A stretch of DNA of 64,000 nt from Aquabacterium sp. A7-Y (GCF_026153205.1 NZ_JAPFBW010000004.1:186001-250000); one strand, 5' to 3'; positions 20,059 through 29,862 are shown, numbered from the stretch's first letter. The notes: a model not told the origin generated them from the sequence alone. Translations and numbers: made by a program.

Positions 20059-20661
20059 TCAGAACGGGCCCTGGCTCAGCCAGCGCTCGATCTGCGCCTT
20101 GCGGTCGTTGCCCCAGAAGGGCTCGCCGTCGACCATGAAAAAAGGCGCGCCGAACACGCCCGCGGCCACGGCCGCCTCGTTGGCGTGTTTCAGGCGCTCC
20201 TTCCAGCGGCCGTCGTTCCAGACCGCCTCGGCCTCTTCCGGCAGCAGGCCGAAATCGGCCGCCAAGGCCTTCAGGGCCTCCACGTCGGCCAGGTTGACGC
20301 CGCGACCGAAATAGGCGCGGAAGGCGGCGCGCGCCCAGGGCACGGCCCGCGCCGGGTCGTTCTCGGCCAGCCACCAGTAGAGGCGGGCGGCGTTCTGGGT
20401 CGGGATGGGGAAAACCTCGGGCTGCACGAAAGGCACCCCCTCGGCGCTGGCCGAGCGGGCAAAGTCGCGCAAGGTGTACTCGCGTTTGATCGGGTGCTCC
20501 ATGGGCGGCCGCAGTCCGGCCGCCTGGAAGGTCACGCCGAGCAGGATCGCGTGCCAGCGCACCGTGCGGCCATGGCGCGCCGCCAGCGCCTCGATCCACT
20601 CTGACGCGATGTAGGCGTAGGGCGAGGAGAAGTCGAAATAGAAATCGATGGGGGTACGCAT
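20059..20661 (-). CDS. DsbA-like 2-hydroxychromene-2-carboxylate isomerase family protein (second copy)
   Basis: Thioredoxin-fold protein of 200 residues. MRTPIDFYFDFSSPYAYIAS contains the FDFSSPYAY active-site segment of kappa-GST/HCCA isomerases; GVFGAPFFMVDGEPFWGND holds the cis-proline loop. It lacks CxxC. It ends 61 bp before the LiuR operator and 131 bp before liuB on the same strand, so it may read into the operon, but liuB has its own promoter region. It is distantly related to the protein at 12865-13542. In many genomes such proteins accompany CoA-ester catabolism; the substrate is not known. Confidence 0.85.
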   Translation of the reverse strand: MRTPIDFYFDFSSPYAYIASEWIEALAARHGRTVRWHAILLGVTFQAAGLRPPMEHPIKREYTLRDFARSASAEGVPFVQPEVFPIPTQNAARLYWWLAENDPARAVPWARAAFRAYFGRGVNLADVEALKALAADFGLLPEEAEAVWNDGRWKERLKHANEAAVAAGVFGAPFFMVDGEPFWGNDRKAQIERWLSQGPF

Positions 20662-20726
20662 GGGCCCATCCTAGTCCGCCTCGCCGCCAGCCAAGACGGG
20701 CAGAAACCCGTGGCCTCGGGCGGGCA

Positions 20727-22196
20727 TTACTTGCGCCAGAACGAGGGAGTGAGCAGCACCATGAAAGACAGCATCTCCAGCCGACCGAGCAGCATTGCCA
20801 GCGTGCAGACCCAGGTCTGCACGTCGCTGAGGGGACCGAAGGTGCCGGCCGGGCCGACCGGCCCAAGGCCCGGACCCATGTTGTTGACACTCGCGGCCAC
20901 CGCGGTGAAGGCGGTCACGACATCCAGGTCGGTCAGCAGCATCACCATCGTGAGCCCCAGGATGGTGGCGCCGTAGACCAGCATGAAGGCCAGCACCGCG
21001 AAGATGGCGCTGGAGTGCACCGGGCTTGCGCCCAGCATCACCGGGTTGACGGCACGCGGATGCACCAGGCGCGACATCTCACGCCGGGCCTGCTTGAGCA
21101 GGATGATCACGCGGACCATCTTGATGCCGGCGCCGGTCGAGCCGGCGCTGGTCGCGACACCGGACAGCATCAGCATCAGGACCGGGGCGAAGATGGGCCA
21201 GCGGCTGTAGTCGACGGTCGCGAAGCCGGTGGTCGAGGCCACCGAGACCACGTTGAAAAACGCATGCCGCAACGCGAGCAGCGGATCGGCATAGCTGCCC
21301 TTGAGCAGCAGCAGCGCGGCCACCAGCAAGCTGGCACCCACCATCAGGCCCAGGGTGGCCCGGGTCTCCGAATCGCCCAGCAGCTGGCGGGCGCTGCGTT
21401 TGCGCAGGGCCACGAAATAAAGCGCGAAATTGCAGCTGGCCAGCAACATGAACACCACGCAGGCCCCCTCGAGCAGAGGCGATCGGAAGTAACCGAAGCT
21501 GCTGTCGTGCGAAGACAGGCCGCCGAGGCTGACCGTCGTGAACATGTGCATCCAGGCGTCCGGCCAGCCCATGCCGCCGATGCGGTAGACCAGCAGGCAG
21601 GCGATCGAGAAGCTGACGTAGACGCTCCACAGGCCCTTGGCGGTCTCGGTGATGCGCGGCGTCAGCTTGGTGTCCTTGAGCGGGCCGGCCGTCTCGGCCT
21701 TGAAGAGCTGGCTGCCGCCGGCACCCAGCAGCGGCAGGATGGCCACTGCCAGCACCAGGATGCCCATGCCGCCCATCCACTGCAGCAGGCAACGCCACAG
21801 GTTGATCGAGACCGGCAGCGCGTCCAGCCCGCTCAGCACCGTGGCGCCCGTCGTCGTGAGCCCCGACATGGCCTCGAAGTAGGCGTCGGTGAAGGAGATC
21901 GGGCGGGCGTCCTGGTGGAAGTACAGCAGCAGCGGCAGGCAGGCGAACAGCGGCAGCACGGTCCAGGCCAGCGACACCAGCAGGACCCCGTCGCGCGCCT
22001 GCAGCTCACGTCGGAAGCGGCGCGCGCCGAGCCACAGCGCCAGGCCGCAGCCGAAGGTCGCGGCCATCGACGCCGGCCAGGCACCGATCGCCGTGTCCCG
22101 GAGCCAGCCCGAGACCGCATAGGGCACACCCATCGCGGCCGCGAAAAACATCAGGATGGCACCGAGGATGCCGAGCACGGGCAGGAGGGACTGCAT
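20727..22196 (-). CDS. trkH: Potassium uptake protein TrkH
   Basis: Inner-membrane channel-like subunit of the Trk K+ uptake system, 489 residues with four repeated membrane-pore-membrane units. Pore filters are visible as SGLTTTGATVLSG, TVSLGGLSSHDSS, SVASTTGFATVDYS and AASVNNMGPGLGP. The arginine/lysine-bearing GSTGAGIKMVRV segment is a Trk/Ktr hallmark. The ATG at 22196 matches the usual family N-terminus; a GTG three codons earlier is also possible. It follows trkA by 12 bp, so both subunits are produced from one transcript. Confidence 0.94.
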   Translation of the reverse strand: MQSLLPVLGILGAILMFFAAAMGVPYAVSGWLRDTAIGAWPASMAATFGCGLALWLGARRFRRELQARDGVLLVSLAWTVLPLFACLPLLLYFHQDARPISFTDAYFEAMSGLTTTGATVLSGLDALPVSINLWRCLLQWMGGMGILVLAVAILPLLGAGGSQLFKAETAGPLKDTKLTPRITETAKGLWSVYVSFSIACLLVYRIGGMGWPDAWMHMFTTVSLGGLSSHDSSFGYFRSPLLEGACVVFMLLASCNFALYFVALRKRSARQLLGDSETRATLGLMVGASLLVAALLLLKGSYADPLLALRHAFFNVVSVASTTGFATVDYSRWPIFAPVLMLMLSGVATSAGSTGAGIKMVRVIILLKQARREMSRLVHPRAVNPVMLGASPVHSSAIFAVLAFMLVYGATILGLTMVMLLTDLDVVTAFTAVAASVNNMGPGLGPVGPAGTFGPLSDVQTWVCTLAMLLGRLEMLSFMVLLTPSFWRK

Positions 22197-22208
22197 CAGG
22201 AACACTGC

Positions 22209-23651
22209 TCAGAAGAAGGTCGCGCTCACCTGGAACAGCCGCTCGATCTCGCGCACGTCACGCTTGCTCGGCAGGAAGATGACGACATGGTCGTTGGCCT
22301 CGATCACGGTGTCGTGGTGGGCGATCAGCACCCGCGCGTCACGGCGCTGCGCCTCGGCCTCCTCGGCCGGCACGCCGTCCTCCGGCAGACCGCGCACGAT
22401 GGCGCCGATCTGCGCACCGCGCGGCAGCGCGATCTGCTCGATGCGCCGGCCCACCACCTTGGACGACTTGGCGTCGCCGCGGGCCACCGCCTCCAGCGCC
22501 TCGGCCGCGCCGCGGCGCAGGCTGTGGACGGCCTCGACGTCGCCGCGCCGCACATAGGCCAGCAATTCGCCGATCACGGCCTGCGCCGGCGACAGCGCGA
22601 TGTCGATCTCGGTGCCCTGAACCAGGTCGGCGTAGGACTTGCGGTTGATCAGCGCCAGCACCCGCCGCGCGCCCATGCGCTTGGCCAGCAGGCAGGACAT
22701 GATGTTGTCCTCGTCATCGTTGGTGAGGGCGAGGAAGAGGTCCACGTCGCGCACGTTCTCCTCCTCGAGCAGGTCCTCGTCGGTGGAGTCGCCCTGCAGC
22801 ACCAGGGTGCCCGCGGACAGCTGCGTCGCCAGGTACTGGCACCGCTGCGCGTCGTGCTCGATGACCTTCACGCGGTACTCGGCTTGCAGCAGGCGCGCCA
22901 GCCTGAGACCGACCCGGCCGCCGCCGGCGATCATGACCCGCTTGACCGGGCGGTCACGCCGGCGCAGCAGGTGCAGCACCGGCCGCACGTCGCCGGTGGG
23001 CGCGAGCACGAACACCTCGTCGCCGGGCTCGACCCGCGTCTCACCGGTGCACGCGATCAGGCGGTCGGGGGCTTCGCTCTCCCGGCGGTAGATCGAGACG
23101 ATGCGCAGCTCGGCCTCGCCGATCATGGCCTTCAGATCCTTGATCGCATGCCCGACCAGCGGTGCGCCCAGCACCGCCCGCACCGCCAGCAGGCAGACCC
23201 GGCCCTGGGCGAACTCCACCACCTGGAGCGCCTCCGGGTACTCGATGAGCTTGCGGATGTAGCGCGTCAACGAAGCTTCGGGGCAGATCACGCGGTCCAC
23301 CGCGAAACCCGAGCGCCCCATCAGCGGACCGCCATCGACGAACTCGGGCGAGCGCACCCGCGCGATCGTGGTCGGGATGTTGTAGAGATCGTGCCCGATC
23401 TTGCAGGTCACCAGGTTGGTTTCGTCCAGCGGCGAGCAGGCGATCAGCATGTCGGCATCGGCCGCGCCCGCCTCCTGCAGCACCGAGGGCTGGATGCCGT
23501 TGCCGACCACGCCGCGCAGGTCCAGGCGGTCCTGCAGCTCGCGGACCCGCACCGGGTTGGTGTCGATCACGGTGATGTCGTTGCACTCGGACACCAGGTT
23601 CTCGGCGACGCTCTCGCCGACCCGGCCCACGCCGAGGATGATGATGTTCAT
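22209..23651 (-). CDS. trkA: Trk system regulatory NAD-binding protein TrkA
   Basis: Cytoplasmic peripheral subunit of 480 residues that gates TrkH. It contains two RCK units. The first starts with the Rossmann motif MNIIILGVGRVGESVAENL and aspartate in ITVIDTNP; the second has VMIAGGGRVGLRLARLL at about residue 240. Each is followed by an RCK_C domain. The order trkA-trkH with a 12-bp gap is the expected operon. It starts 29 bp after the acyl-CoA dehydrogenase gene on the same strand, so read-through from that gene is possible although the functions are unrelated. Confidence 0.95.
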   Translation of the reverse strand: MNIIILGVGRVGESVAENLVSECNDITVIDTNPVRVRELQDRLDLRGVVGNGIQPSVLQEAGAADADMLIACSPLDETNLVTCKIGHDLYNIPTTIARVRSPEFVDGGPLMGRSGFAVDRVICPEASLTRYIRKLIEYPEALQVVEFAQGRVCLLAVRAVLGAPLVGHAIKDLKAMIGEAELRIVSIYRRESEAPDRLIACTGETRVEPGDEVFVLAPTGDVRPVLHLLRRRDRPVKRVMIAGGGRVGLRLARLLQAEYRVKVIEHDAQRCQYLATQLSAGTLVLQGDSTDEDLLEEENVRDVDLFLALTNDDEDNIMSCLLAKRMGARRVLALINRKSYADLVQGTEIDIALSPAQAVIGELLAYVRRGDVEAVHSLRRGAAEALEAVARGDAKSSKVVGRRIEQIALPRGAQIGAIVRGLPEDGVPAEEAEAQRRDARVLIAHHDTVIEANDHVVIFLPSKRDVREIERLFQVSATFF

Positions 23652-23680
23652 GTCGGGCGATTATGGGCCGGCTGCCCAGC

Positions 23681-24811
23681 TCAGCCCAAGGCCCTCGCAA
23701 TCAGGATCTTCTGCACATCGGAAGTGCCTTCGTAGATCTGGCAGACGCGCACGTCGCGCCAGATGCGCTCCACCGGGAAGTCGCTCACATAGCCGTAGCC
23801 GCCGTGCACCTGGATCGCCTCCGAGCAAACGCGCTCGGCCATCTCGGAGGCATAGAGCTTGGCCATCGCGGCCTCCTTCAGGCAGGGCTGGCCGGCATCG
23901 CGCAGCGCCGCCGCGTGCCAGACCATCTGGCGCGCGACTTCGATGCGGGTGGCCATCTCGGCGAGCCGGAACTGCACCGCCTGGTGCTCGAAGATGGGCT
24001 TGCCGAAACTCTCGCGCTGCTTCGCATAGGCCAGCGCCGCCTCGAAGGCCGCCCGGGCCATGCCAACGCTCTGCGCGGCGATGCCGATGCGCCCGCCCTC
24101 CAAGGCCGACAGCGCGATGCGGTAGCCCTCGCCTTCGGCGCCGATGAGGTGATCGGCCGGCACGCGGCACTGCTCGAAGACGATCTGGGCGGTGTCGCTG
24201 GAATGCTGCCCGGTCTTCTCCTCCAGCCGCGCCACCTGGTAGCCGGGCGTGTCGGTGGGCACGACGAAGGCACTGATGCCGCGCTTGCCGGCAGCCTTGT
24301 CGGTGACGGCAATGACGATGGCGAGCTGGCCGTTCTTGCCGCTGGTGATGAACTGCTTGACGCCCTGGATCACGTAGCAGTCGCCGTCGCGGACCGCGGT
24401 GGTGCGCAGCGCCGAGGCGTCGGAGCCCACATGCGGCTCGGTCAGGCAAAAGGCGCCCAGCAGCTCGCCCTGCGCGAGCGGCACCAGCCAGCGCTGCTTC
24501 TGGGCCTCGCTGCCATAGCGCATCAGGATCGCGCAGACGGGGCAGTTGTTGACGCTGACCGCGGTGCTGGTGCCACCGTCGCCGGCGGCGATCTCCTCCA
24601 GCACCAGCGCCAGGCTGAGATAGTCCAGCCCGGCGCCGCCGTATTCGGCGGGCACACAGACGCCGTAAGTGCCGAGCGCCGCGAGACCGCGGTGCACGTC
24701 CTGGGGGAAGTGGTGTTCCCTGTCCCAGCGAGCGGCGTGCGGCAGCACCTGCTCCTGCACGAAGGCGCGCACCGCGTCGCGGATCAGGGTCTGGTCTTGG
24801 GTCAGCAGCAT
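23681..24811 (-). CDS. Acyl-CoA dehydrogenase (short/branched-chain type)
   Basis: FAD-dependent dehydrogenase of 376 residues introducing a double bond into an acyl-CoA. Signatures: LGAFCLTEPHVGSDASAL (FAD/substrate segment), ITSGKNGQ, and at the C-terminus CQIYEGTSDVQKILIAR, where the glutamate is the catalytic base in the position used by short- and medium-chain enzymes. Isovaleryl-CoA dehydrogenase uses a different position (see 29863-31041), so this is a separate activity, for example butyryl- or 2-methylbutyryl-CoA dehydrogenase. The start at 24811 gives MLLTQDQTLIRDAVRAFV, the usual first helix. It belongs with the SDR, MaoC and thiolase genes upstream. Confidence 0.9.
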   Translation of the reverse strand: MLLTQDQTLIRDAVRAFVQEQVLPHAARWDREHHFPQDVHRGLAALGTYGVCVPAEYGGAGLDYLSLALVLEEIAAGDGGTSTAVSVNNCPVCAILMRYGSEAQKQRWLVPLAQGELLGAFCLTEPHVGSDASALRTTAVRDGDCYVIQGVKQFITSGKNGQLAIVIAVTDKAAGKRGISAFVVPTDTPGYQVARLEEKTGQHSSDTAQIVFEQCRVPADHLIGAEGEGYRIALSALEGGRIGIAAQSVGMARAAFEAALAYAKQRESFGKPIFEHQAVQFRLAEMATRIEVARQMVWHAAALRDAGQPCLKEAAMAKLYASEMAERVCSEAIQVHGGYGYVSDFPVERIWRDVRVCQIYEGTSDVQKILIARALG

Positions 24812-24876
24812 GGGTCGTGTTCCGTGCGTCGGGGCGCGCCTCGGGCTCTCGTGAAGCCCGCCGCGCGCAGCGGCAC

Positions 24877-25548
24877 TCACCAGGGAATAGGGGCGCCGTC
24901 GTGGTTGAAAAATCCGCCGTTGTCGGCGCTGTCGAGACGGTCCATCAGGCGGCGCAGGTCGGAGACGCTGTGCTCGACAGGCAGGGCCGCGCTGGGCCCG
25001 CCCATGTCGGTGCGCACCCAGCCGGGGTGGACCGCGGCGCAGACCACGCCGCGCTCACCGAACACCCGGGCGGTGTCGGCCAGCACCGAGTTCAGCGCCG
25101 CCTTGGAGGCGCGGTAGAGCCAGCCGGCGCTGCCCGAGCGCTCGCCGATCGAGCCCATCTGCGAGGACAGAACGATCAGCCGTGCCCCGGGCGCGAGCGC
25201 GCCCTCGAGCTGGGACACCAGGCGCATCGGACCCAGCACGTTGGTGTGCATCACGTGGTCGAAGTCGGCCTGGCCCGGCGGCTCCAGACCGCTGGTGTGC
25301 GGGCCGTAGACGCCGGCGTTGAGCACCACCCGGTCGAAACGCTCGCCGTCGAGCCGCCAGCCCAGGCCCGCGACGCTCGCGGTGTCGGTGACATCCAGCG
25401 GCAGTGCCTCACAGCCGAGCGCGCGCAGCCGTTCCAGCCCGGCCTCGTCGCGGGCGGTGGCCACGACGCGCCACCCCTCGGCGCGCCACTGGCGCGCGAA
25501 TTCATGGCCGATGCCGCGCGAAGCGCCCAGCACCAGCGCCGAGCTCAT
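24877..25548 (-). CDS. SDR family oxidoreductase
   Basis: NAD(P)-dependent short-chain dehydrogenase of 223 residues. The Rossmann motif is LVLGASRGIG (residues 5-14), VVLNAGVYG corresponds to NNAG, and the active-site residues are Ser in IVLSSQMGSI and the YRASKAA motif. Its pattern resembles C-factor-like SDRs of about 220-230 residues. The start overlaps the MaoC stop by 4 bp (ATGA), so the two are translated in tandem. The substrate is unknown; a hydroxyacyl-CoA or ketone intermediate of the neighbouring enzymes is possible. Confidence 0.88.
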   Translation of the reverse strand: MSSALVLGASRGIGHEFARQWRAEGWRVVATARDEAGLERLRALGCEALPLDVTDTASVAGLGWRLDGERFDRVVLNAGVYGPHTSGLEPPGQADFDHVMHTNVLGPMRLVSQLEGALAPGARLIVLSSQMGSIGERSGSAGWLYRASKAALNSVLADTARVFGERGVVCAAVHPGWVRTDMGGPSAALPVEHSVSDLRRLMDRLDSADNGGFFNHDGAPIPW

Positions 25549-26000
25549 TCAACTTCCTTGACCAGCAGCGTGCCGCGGCTGACCACCGCGACGCCCGAGC
25601 GCTGGGTGCTTGCGGCGCCGTCGACCAGCACCACGTAGCCGCCGAGCTTGCGGTTCCATTCCACCGAGGACACCACCCAGTGCAGGGTGATGTCCTCGTT
25701 GGCGTAGACCGGTGCCTTGTACGCGAAGTTGAAATTCAGGCACACCATCTGCCGCTTCACGCCGTCGTTGCGACGCGAGAAGTGGCTGGCGGCCAGGCCC
25801 ATCAGCATCGAGGCGGTGTGCGGGCCACTGGCGATGACTTCGCCGAAGCGGGACTGCCCCGCCTCGGCCTGGTCGCGGTGCAGCGGATTGCTGTCCTGGC
25901 AGGCGGCGGCAAAGGCCGCGATGTCCTGCTCCGTGAAACGTACGGTCTTGCCGAAGGTTTCACCGACCGCAACGATTTCGTTTTCTGCAACTGCACTCAT
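25545..26000 (-). CDS. MaoC-like (R)-specific enoyl-CoA hydratase
   Basis: Hot-dog-fold protein of 151 residues. The hydratase motif appears as FAAACQDSNPLHRDQAEAGQ, with the Asp and His expected of the (R)-hydratase 2 type, followed by SRFGEVIASGPHTASML. Such enzymes hydrate trans-2-enoyl-CoA to (R)-3-hydroxyacyl-CoA and can feed PHA synthesis. It overlaps the SDR gene by 4 bp and lies 30 bp after the thiolase gene, so thiolase, MaoC, SDR and acyl-CoA dehydrogenase probably form one transcript. Confidence 0.86.
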   Translation of the reverse strand: MSAVAENEIVAVGETFGKTVRFTEQDIAAFAAACQDSNPLHRDQAEAGQSRFGEVIASGPHTASMLMGLAASHFSRRNDGVKRQMVCLNFNFAYKAPVYANEDITLHWVVSSVEWNRKLGGYVVLVDGAASTQRSGVAVVSRGTLLVKEVE

Positions 26001-26023
26001 AGGTGTCCTCCCAAGCTCAAGAA

Positions 26024-26045
26024 GTGGAGCTCAGAGGAGCTCCAC
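26024..26045 (-). terminator. Stem-loop at the end of the thiolase gene
   Basis: A perfect 9-bp stem (GTGGAGCTC/GAGCTCCAC) with a 4-base loop spans the thiolase stop codon and is followed by TTCTT on the minus strand. It may attenuate read-through into the MaoC gene 30 bp downstream or protect the thiolase mRNA end. Its overlap with codons makes its role uncertain. Confidence 0.4.
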
Positions 26046-27209
26046 GGCCATGGCGGTCGCTTCGCCGCCGCCGATACACAACGCTGCCACTCCCTTTTTC
26101 AGGCCCTGCTTGCGCAGCGCCCCCAGCAGGGTCACGACGATGCGCGCGCCGCTGGCACCGATGGGGTGGCCGAGGGCGCAGGCGCCGCCGTGCACATTCA
26201 CCTTCTCGTGCGGCAATTTGTGCTCGGCCATGGCCGCCATCGTCACCGCCGCGAAGGCTTCGTTGATCTCCCACAGGTCGACGTCCGCCGCCGTCCAGCC
26301 GGTCTTTTGCAGCACCCGGTCGATGGCTCCGACCGGCGCAGTGGTGAACCACTCCGGCGCCTGGGCAAACACCGCGTGGGCCCGCACCCGCGCCAGCGGC
26401 TGCACACCCCTCTGGCGAGCGGTCGATTCGCGCATCAACACCAGGGCCGCGGCACCGTCGGAAATGCTCGACGAGGTCGCTGCCGTGATGCTGCCGTCCT
26501 TCTTGAAAGCAGGCTTCAGGCCAGGGATCTTGTCGAGCCGCGCCTTGAAGGGCTGTTCGTCCTTGGCGATCTGCTGCTCGCCGCCCTTGCCAGCCAGCGT
26601 GACCGGCGCCATCTCCCAGTCGAAGCTGCCGTCCTGGTTGGCTTTCAGCGCCCGCTCGGTCGAGGCGATGGCGAAGGCGTCCTGCGCTTCCCGGCTGAAG
26701 CCGTATTTCGAGACGCAATTCTCTGCGAAGACGCCCATGGCCTTGCCCCGCTCATAGGCGTCTTCGAGACCGTCCAGCGCCATGTGGTCGTAGAAGGTGG
26801 TGGCGCCGTATTTCTGGCCCTTGCGGACGAAGGCCAGGTGGGGGGCGTTGGTCATGCTTTCCATGCCGCCGGCCACCACCACGTCGGCGCTACCGGCAGC
26901 CAGCATGTCGTGGCCGAACATCATCGCGCGCATGCCCGAGCCGCACATCTTCGACAGGGTCACCGCGCCGGCCGACTGCGGCAGGCCGGCCTTCAGGGCC
27001 GCCTGTCGGGCCGGCGCCTGGCCCTGGCCGGCCATCAGGCAGTTGCCCATCAGCACTTCGTTGACCGCGTCGCCGGGCACGCCGGCGCGCTCCACGGCCG
27101 CGCGGATGGCGACGGCGCCCAGCTCCCAGGCCGACAGCCCGGCCAGTTCGCCGAGCAGGCCGCCCATGGGAGTGCGGGCGGCGGAAGCAATCACGATGGA
27201 ATCGGACAT
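26031..27209 (-). CDS. Acetyl-CoA C-acyltransferase (thiolase)
   Basis: Thiolase of 392 residues that condenses two acetyl-CoA or cleaves 3-ketoacyl-CoA. The nucleophilic cysteine is in LSKMCGSGMRAM (near residue 88), WEINEAFAAV holds the active-site asparagine/histidine region, and GGACALGHPIGASGARI contains the second histidine and proton-shuttling cysteine. The start at 27209 follows GAAGGAGAC with ideal spacing. It heads the group thiolase-MaoC-SDR-acyl-CoA dehydrogenase. Both acetoacetyl-CoA synthesis for PHB and use of the acetoacetate made by LiuE are plausible. No LiuR site precedes it. Confidence 0.92.
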   Translation of the reverse strand: MSDSIVIASAARTPMGGLLGELAGLSAWELGAVAIRAAVERAGVPGDAVNEVLMGNCLMAGQGQAPARQAALKAGLPQSAGAVTLSKMCGSGMRAMMFGHDMLAAGSADVVVAGGMESMTNAPHLAFVRKGQKYGATTFYDHMALDGLEDAYERGKAMGVFAENCVSKYGFSREAQDAFAIASTERALKANQDGSFDWEMAPVTLAGKGGEQQIAKDEQPFKARLDKIPGLKPAFKKDGSITAATSSSISDGAAALVLMRESTARQRGVQPLARVRAHAVFAQAPEWFTTAPVGAIDRVLQKTGWTAADVDLWEINEAFAAVTMAAMAEHKLPHEKVNVHGGACALGHPIGASGARIVVTLLGALRKQGLKKGVAALCIGGGEATAMAVELL

Positions 27210-27251
27210 GAGGGTCTCCTTCAAGGGATCAGTCGAAAGTCGAAATGCGGT

Positions 27252-29075
27252 TCACTTGGCGTCGGCCGGCGCCGCGGCCGGGGCCGGACCGGGGGCCGAG
27301 GCGCCGGGGCGCTCGCCGCGCGGACGTCCGTTGCGGATAAAACGTTTCGCCGTGTCGTAGGGGAACACGTCGTGCACGTGGCCGGCGAGGATGCGCTCCT
27401 TGTGGCCCTGCCAGAAAGCCGGGTCGAGCAGATCGGCATGGTGGCGCATGAACACCGCGCGCACCTTCTCGTTGCCGAGCAGAAAGGGCTCGAAGGTCTC
27501 GGGGAAGATGTCCTTGGGGCCCACCGGGTACCAGACCTCGCCGGAGAGCTCCTCTTCCTCGTTGCGCGGCGCGGGCACCTTGCGGAAGTTGCAGTCGGTC
27601 AGGTATTCGATCTCGTCGTAGTCGTAGAACACGACCTTGCCGTTGCGCGTGACGCCGAAGTTTTTCCACAGCATGTCGCCGGGGAAGATGTTGGCTGCCA
27701 CCAGGTCCTTGATGGCGTTGCCGTACTCGATGACGCCGTGCTCGATCTGCTCGGGCGAGCCTTCCTGCAGGAAGATGTTGAGCGGGATCATGCGGCGCTC
27801 GATGTAGAGGTGCTTGATGACCAGGTCACCGTTGTCCTCCTCGATCAGGCTGGGGCAGAAGTGCTTCAGCTCGGCCACCAGCTCCTCGTCGAAACGGGCC
27901 CGCGGGAAGGCCACGTTGGAGTACTCGAGCGTGTCGGCCATGCGGCCCACCCGGTCGTGCTGTTTCACCAGCAGGTACTTGCTCTGGATCAGCTCGCGCG
28001 AGGTTTCCTTCTGCGGCGGGTAGAAGTCCTTGATGACCTTGAACACATAGGGAAAGGACGGCAGGTCGAACACCAGCATCACCATGCCCTTGATGCCGGG
28101 TGCGATGCGGAAGCGGTCGCTCGAATGCCTCAGGTGGAACAGGAAGTCCCGGTAGAACAGGTTCTTGCCCTGCTTCTGCAGGCCCAGCGCGTTGTAGATC
28201 TCCGAGCGCGGCTTGCGCGGCATCAGCGAGCGCAGGAAGTGCACATACGCGGCCGGGATTTCCATCTCCACCATGAAGTAGGCCCGCGCGAAGCTGAACA
28301 GCATCTGCATCTCGTCTTCGCCGAACAGCACCGCGTCGATGTAGAGCCGGCCCTTGCTGTTGTGCAGGATGGGCATCGCGAACGGCGTCTCGCGGAAGCC
28401 GTTGATGATCTTGCCGACGACGTAGGCGCCCTTGTTGCGGAAGAACAGCGAACTCAGCACCTGGATCTGGAAGTTGGTGCGCAGGCGCACCTCGCCGAAC
28501 TGCTGGCTCATCGCGCGCAGCACGTTCTCGACGTCGCGGTCCAGGTCGTCGAACTCGCGGTTGAGCTGGAAGTTGGTGACGATGCGGTGCAGCACCTCGC
28601 CCATGGTCTCGCGCGTCGGGTAGTAGGCGCGGTAGGTCGGCTGCGAACCCGGCTCCTCGTTCTCGATGTACTCGGTCGAGATGGCCGGGCGCACGAAGAT
28701 GAAATTGTTGTGGAAGTAGCTGCGGTGCAGGATCTTGGTGGTGACCGAGTTGAAGAAGGTCTCGGCCAGCTCCGGGCGCAGGTGGTTGGTCAGCAGCCCG
28801 ATGTAGTGCAGCTTGACCTGCTGCCAGACGTTCATCGGCAGCTCGTGGGCCTTGAACTCGGTCTGCAGCCGCTCGACCGCCTCGTCGACGCGCTTGTCGT
28901 AGAACTCGATGCGTTCGCGCTGGGCGCGCTGCTGGCCGTGCCAGTCGGCCGCCTCGAAACGCTGCTTGGCCGCGATGCTGGCCTCGCGGAACAGCCGGTA
29001 GTGCCGGTTGAAGCCTTCCAGCATCGCCTGCGCGATGCCGAAAGCGCGGCGATCGTCGAGCTGCTGGGGGAACAT
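27252..29075 (-). CDS. aceK: Isocitrate dehydrogenase kinase/phosphatase AceK
   Basis: Bifunctional enzyme of 607 residues that phosphorylates and dephosphorylates isocitrate dehydrogenase, steering carbon to the glyoxylate bypass during growth on acetate, fatty acids or leucine. The N-terminal regulatory half is followed by the kinase half with [20 protein letters not shown] (ATP loop), [16 protein letters not shown] and [20 protein letters not shown] (metal-binding). The C-terminal 40 residues are an Ala/Pro-rich extension beyond the E. coli protein. The ATG overlaps the stop of the carbonic anhydrase gene by one base (TGATG), so the two are coupled. Confidence 0.96.
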   Translation of the reverse strand: MFPQQLDDRRAFGIAQAMLEGFNRHYRLFREASIAAKQRFEAADWHGQQRAQRERIEFYDKRVDEAVERLQTEFKAHELPMNVWQQVKLHYIGLLTNHLRPELAETFFNSVTTKILHRSYFHNNFIFVRPAISTEYIENEEPGSQPTYRAYYPTRETMGEVLHRIVTNFQLNREFDDLDRDVENVLRAMSQQFGEVRLRTNFQIQVLSSLFFRNKGAYVVGKIINGFRETPFAMPILHNSKGRLYIDAVLFGEDEMQMLFSFARAYFMVEMEIPAAYVHFLRSLMPRKPRSEIYNALGLQKQGKNLFYRDFLFHLRHSSDRFRIAPGIKGMVMLVFDLPSFPYVFKVIKDFYPPQKETSRELIQSKYLLVKQHDRVGRMADTLEYSNVAFPRARFDEELVAELKHFCPSLIEEDNGDLVIKHLYIERRMIPLNIFLQEGSPEQIEHGVIEYGNAIKDLVAANIFPGDMLWKNFGVTRNGKVVFYDYDEIEYLTDCNFRKVPAPRNEEEELSGEVWYPVGPKDIFPETFEPFLLGNEKVRAVFMRHHADLLDPAFWQGHKERILAGHVHDVFPYDTAKRFIRNGRPRGERPGASAPGPAPAAAPADAK

Positions 29076-29758
29076 CAGCCTGCCCCGAGCTCGCGCTGCC
29101 GGTCGTAGCGTGCCTTCAGCTGCGCCACCGCGTCCTGGTAGGCAGCCTGCACCGCATCGGCGTCGCCCACCGTCATGCGCAGGTCCTGCAGCAGGCCGTT
29201 GTGCAGGCCGTAGACCCAGCCGTGCACCACCACCTCCTGGCCTCGCGTCCAGGCCTCGCGCACCACCGAGGTCTGGCAGACGTGCACGGCCTGCTCCAGC
29301 ACGTTCAGCTCGCACAGCGCGTTGTGGCGCTGGGTCTCGCTTTCCAGCGTGTCCAGCCAGGTCTGGTGCCGGTTGCGCACGTCCTCGACGTGGCGCAGCC
29401 AGTTGTCGGCGATGCCGATGCGCACGCCGTTCATCGCCGCCTTCACGCCGCTGCAGCCGTAGTGGCCCACCACCATGATGTGGCGGACCTTGAGCAGGTC
29501 GATCGCGAACTCCATCACGGACAGGCAGTTCAGGTCGGAGTGCACCACCACGTTGGCGACGTTGCGGTGCACGAACAGGTCGCCGGGCATCAGTCCCACG
29601 ATCTCGTTCGCAGGCACGCGGCTGTCGGAACAGCCGATCCAGAGGTATTCGGGCGCCTGCTGCTCCAGCAGACGCGAGAAGAAGCCGGGCTGGCGCTGCT
29701 CGAGGTTCTGGGCCCAGCTGCGGTTCTTGTCGAAAAGGTCTTGAAGTGCTTTGCTCAT
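29075..29758 (-). CDS. can: Beta-class carbonic anhydrase
   Basis: Zinc enzyme of 227 residues interconverting CO2 and bicarbonate. The zinc ligands are Cys43 and Asp45 in IGCSDSRVP with Arg47, and His99 and Cys102 in GHYGCSG, all in place. [17 protein letters not shown] is the conserved loop that follows. Bicarbonate supply fits a neighbourhood rich in biotin carboxylases (liuBD, the BCCP fusion at 61427), though this link is inference. It precedes aceK with a one-base overlap. A gap of 104 bp separates it from liuA. Confidence 0.95.
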   Translation of the reverse strand: MSKALQDLFDKNRSWAQNLEQRQPGFFSRLLEQQAPEYLWIGCSDSRVPANEIVGLMPGDLFVHRNVANVVVHSDLNCLSVMEFAIDLLKVRHIMVVGHYGCSGVKAAMNGVRIGIADNWLRHVEDVRNRHQTWLDTLESETQRHNALCELNVLEQAVHVCQTSVVREAWTRGQEVVVHGWVYGLHNGLLQDLRMTVGDADAVQAAYQDAVAQLKARYDRQRELGAG

Positions 29759-29862
29759 TGCGCGGTCGCCGAAATTGCAGTGCGCAGTGTACGCACCCGC
29801 CCGGCACAGGGAGTTTCAGGCGTGTGTCAGCTTGAAGGCGGCCTGCGCCGGTGGCGCCGCCC

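Noticed and set aside
21015-23735. 906-codon plus-strand frame opposite trkH/trkA
   Set aside because: Low-complexity His/Gln/Arg-rich translation with no family features; TrkA and TrkH explain the region.
25404-29108. 1234-codon open frame on the plus strand over MaoC, thiolase and aceK
   Set aside because: Antisense shadow of strongly supported genes; composition typical of a non-coding frame.
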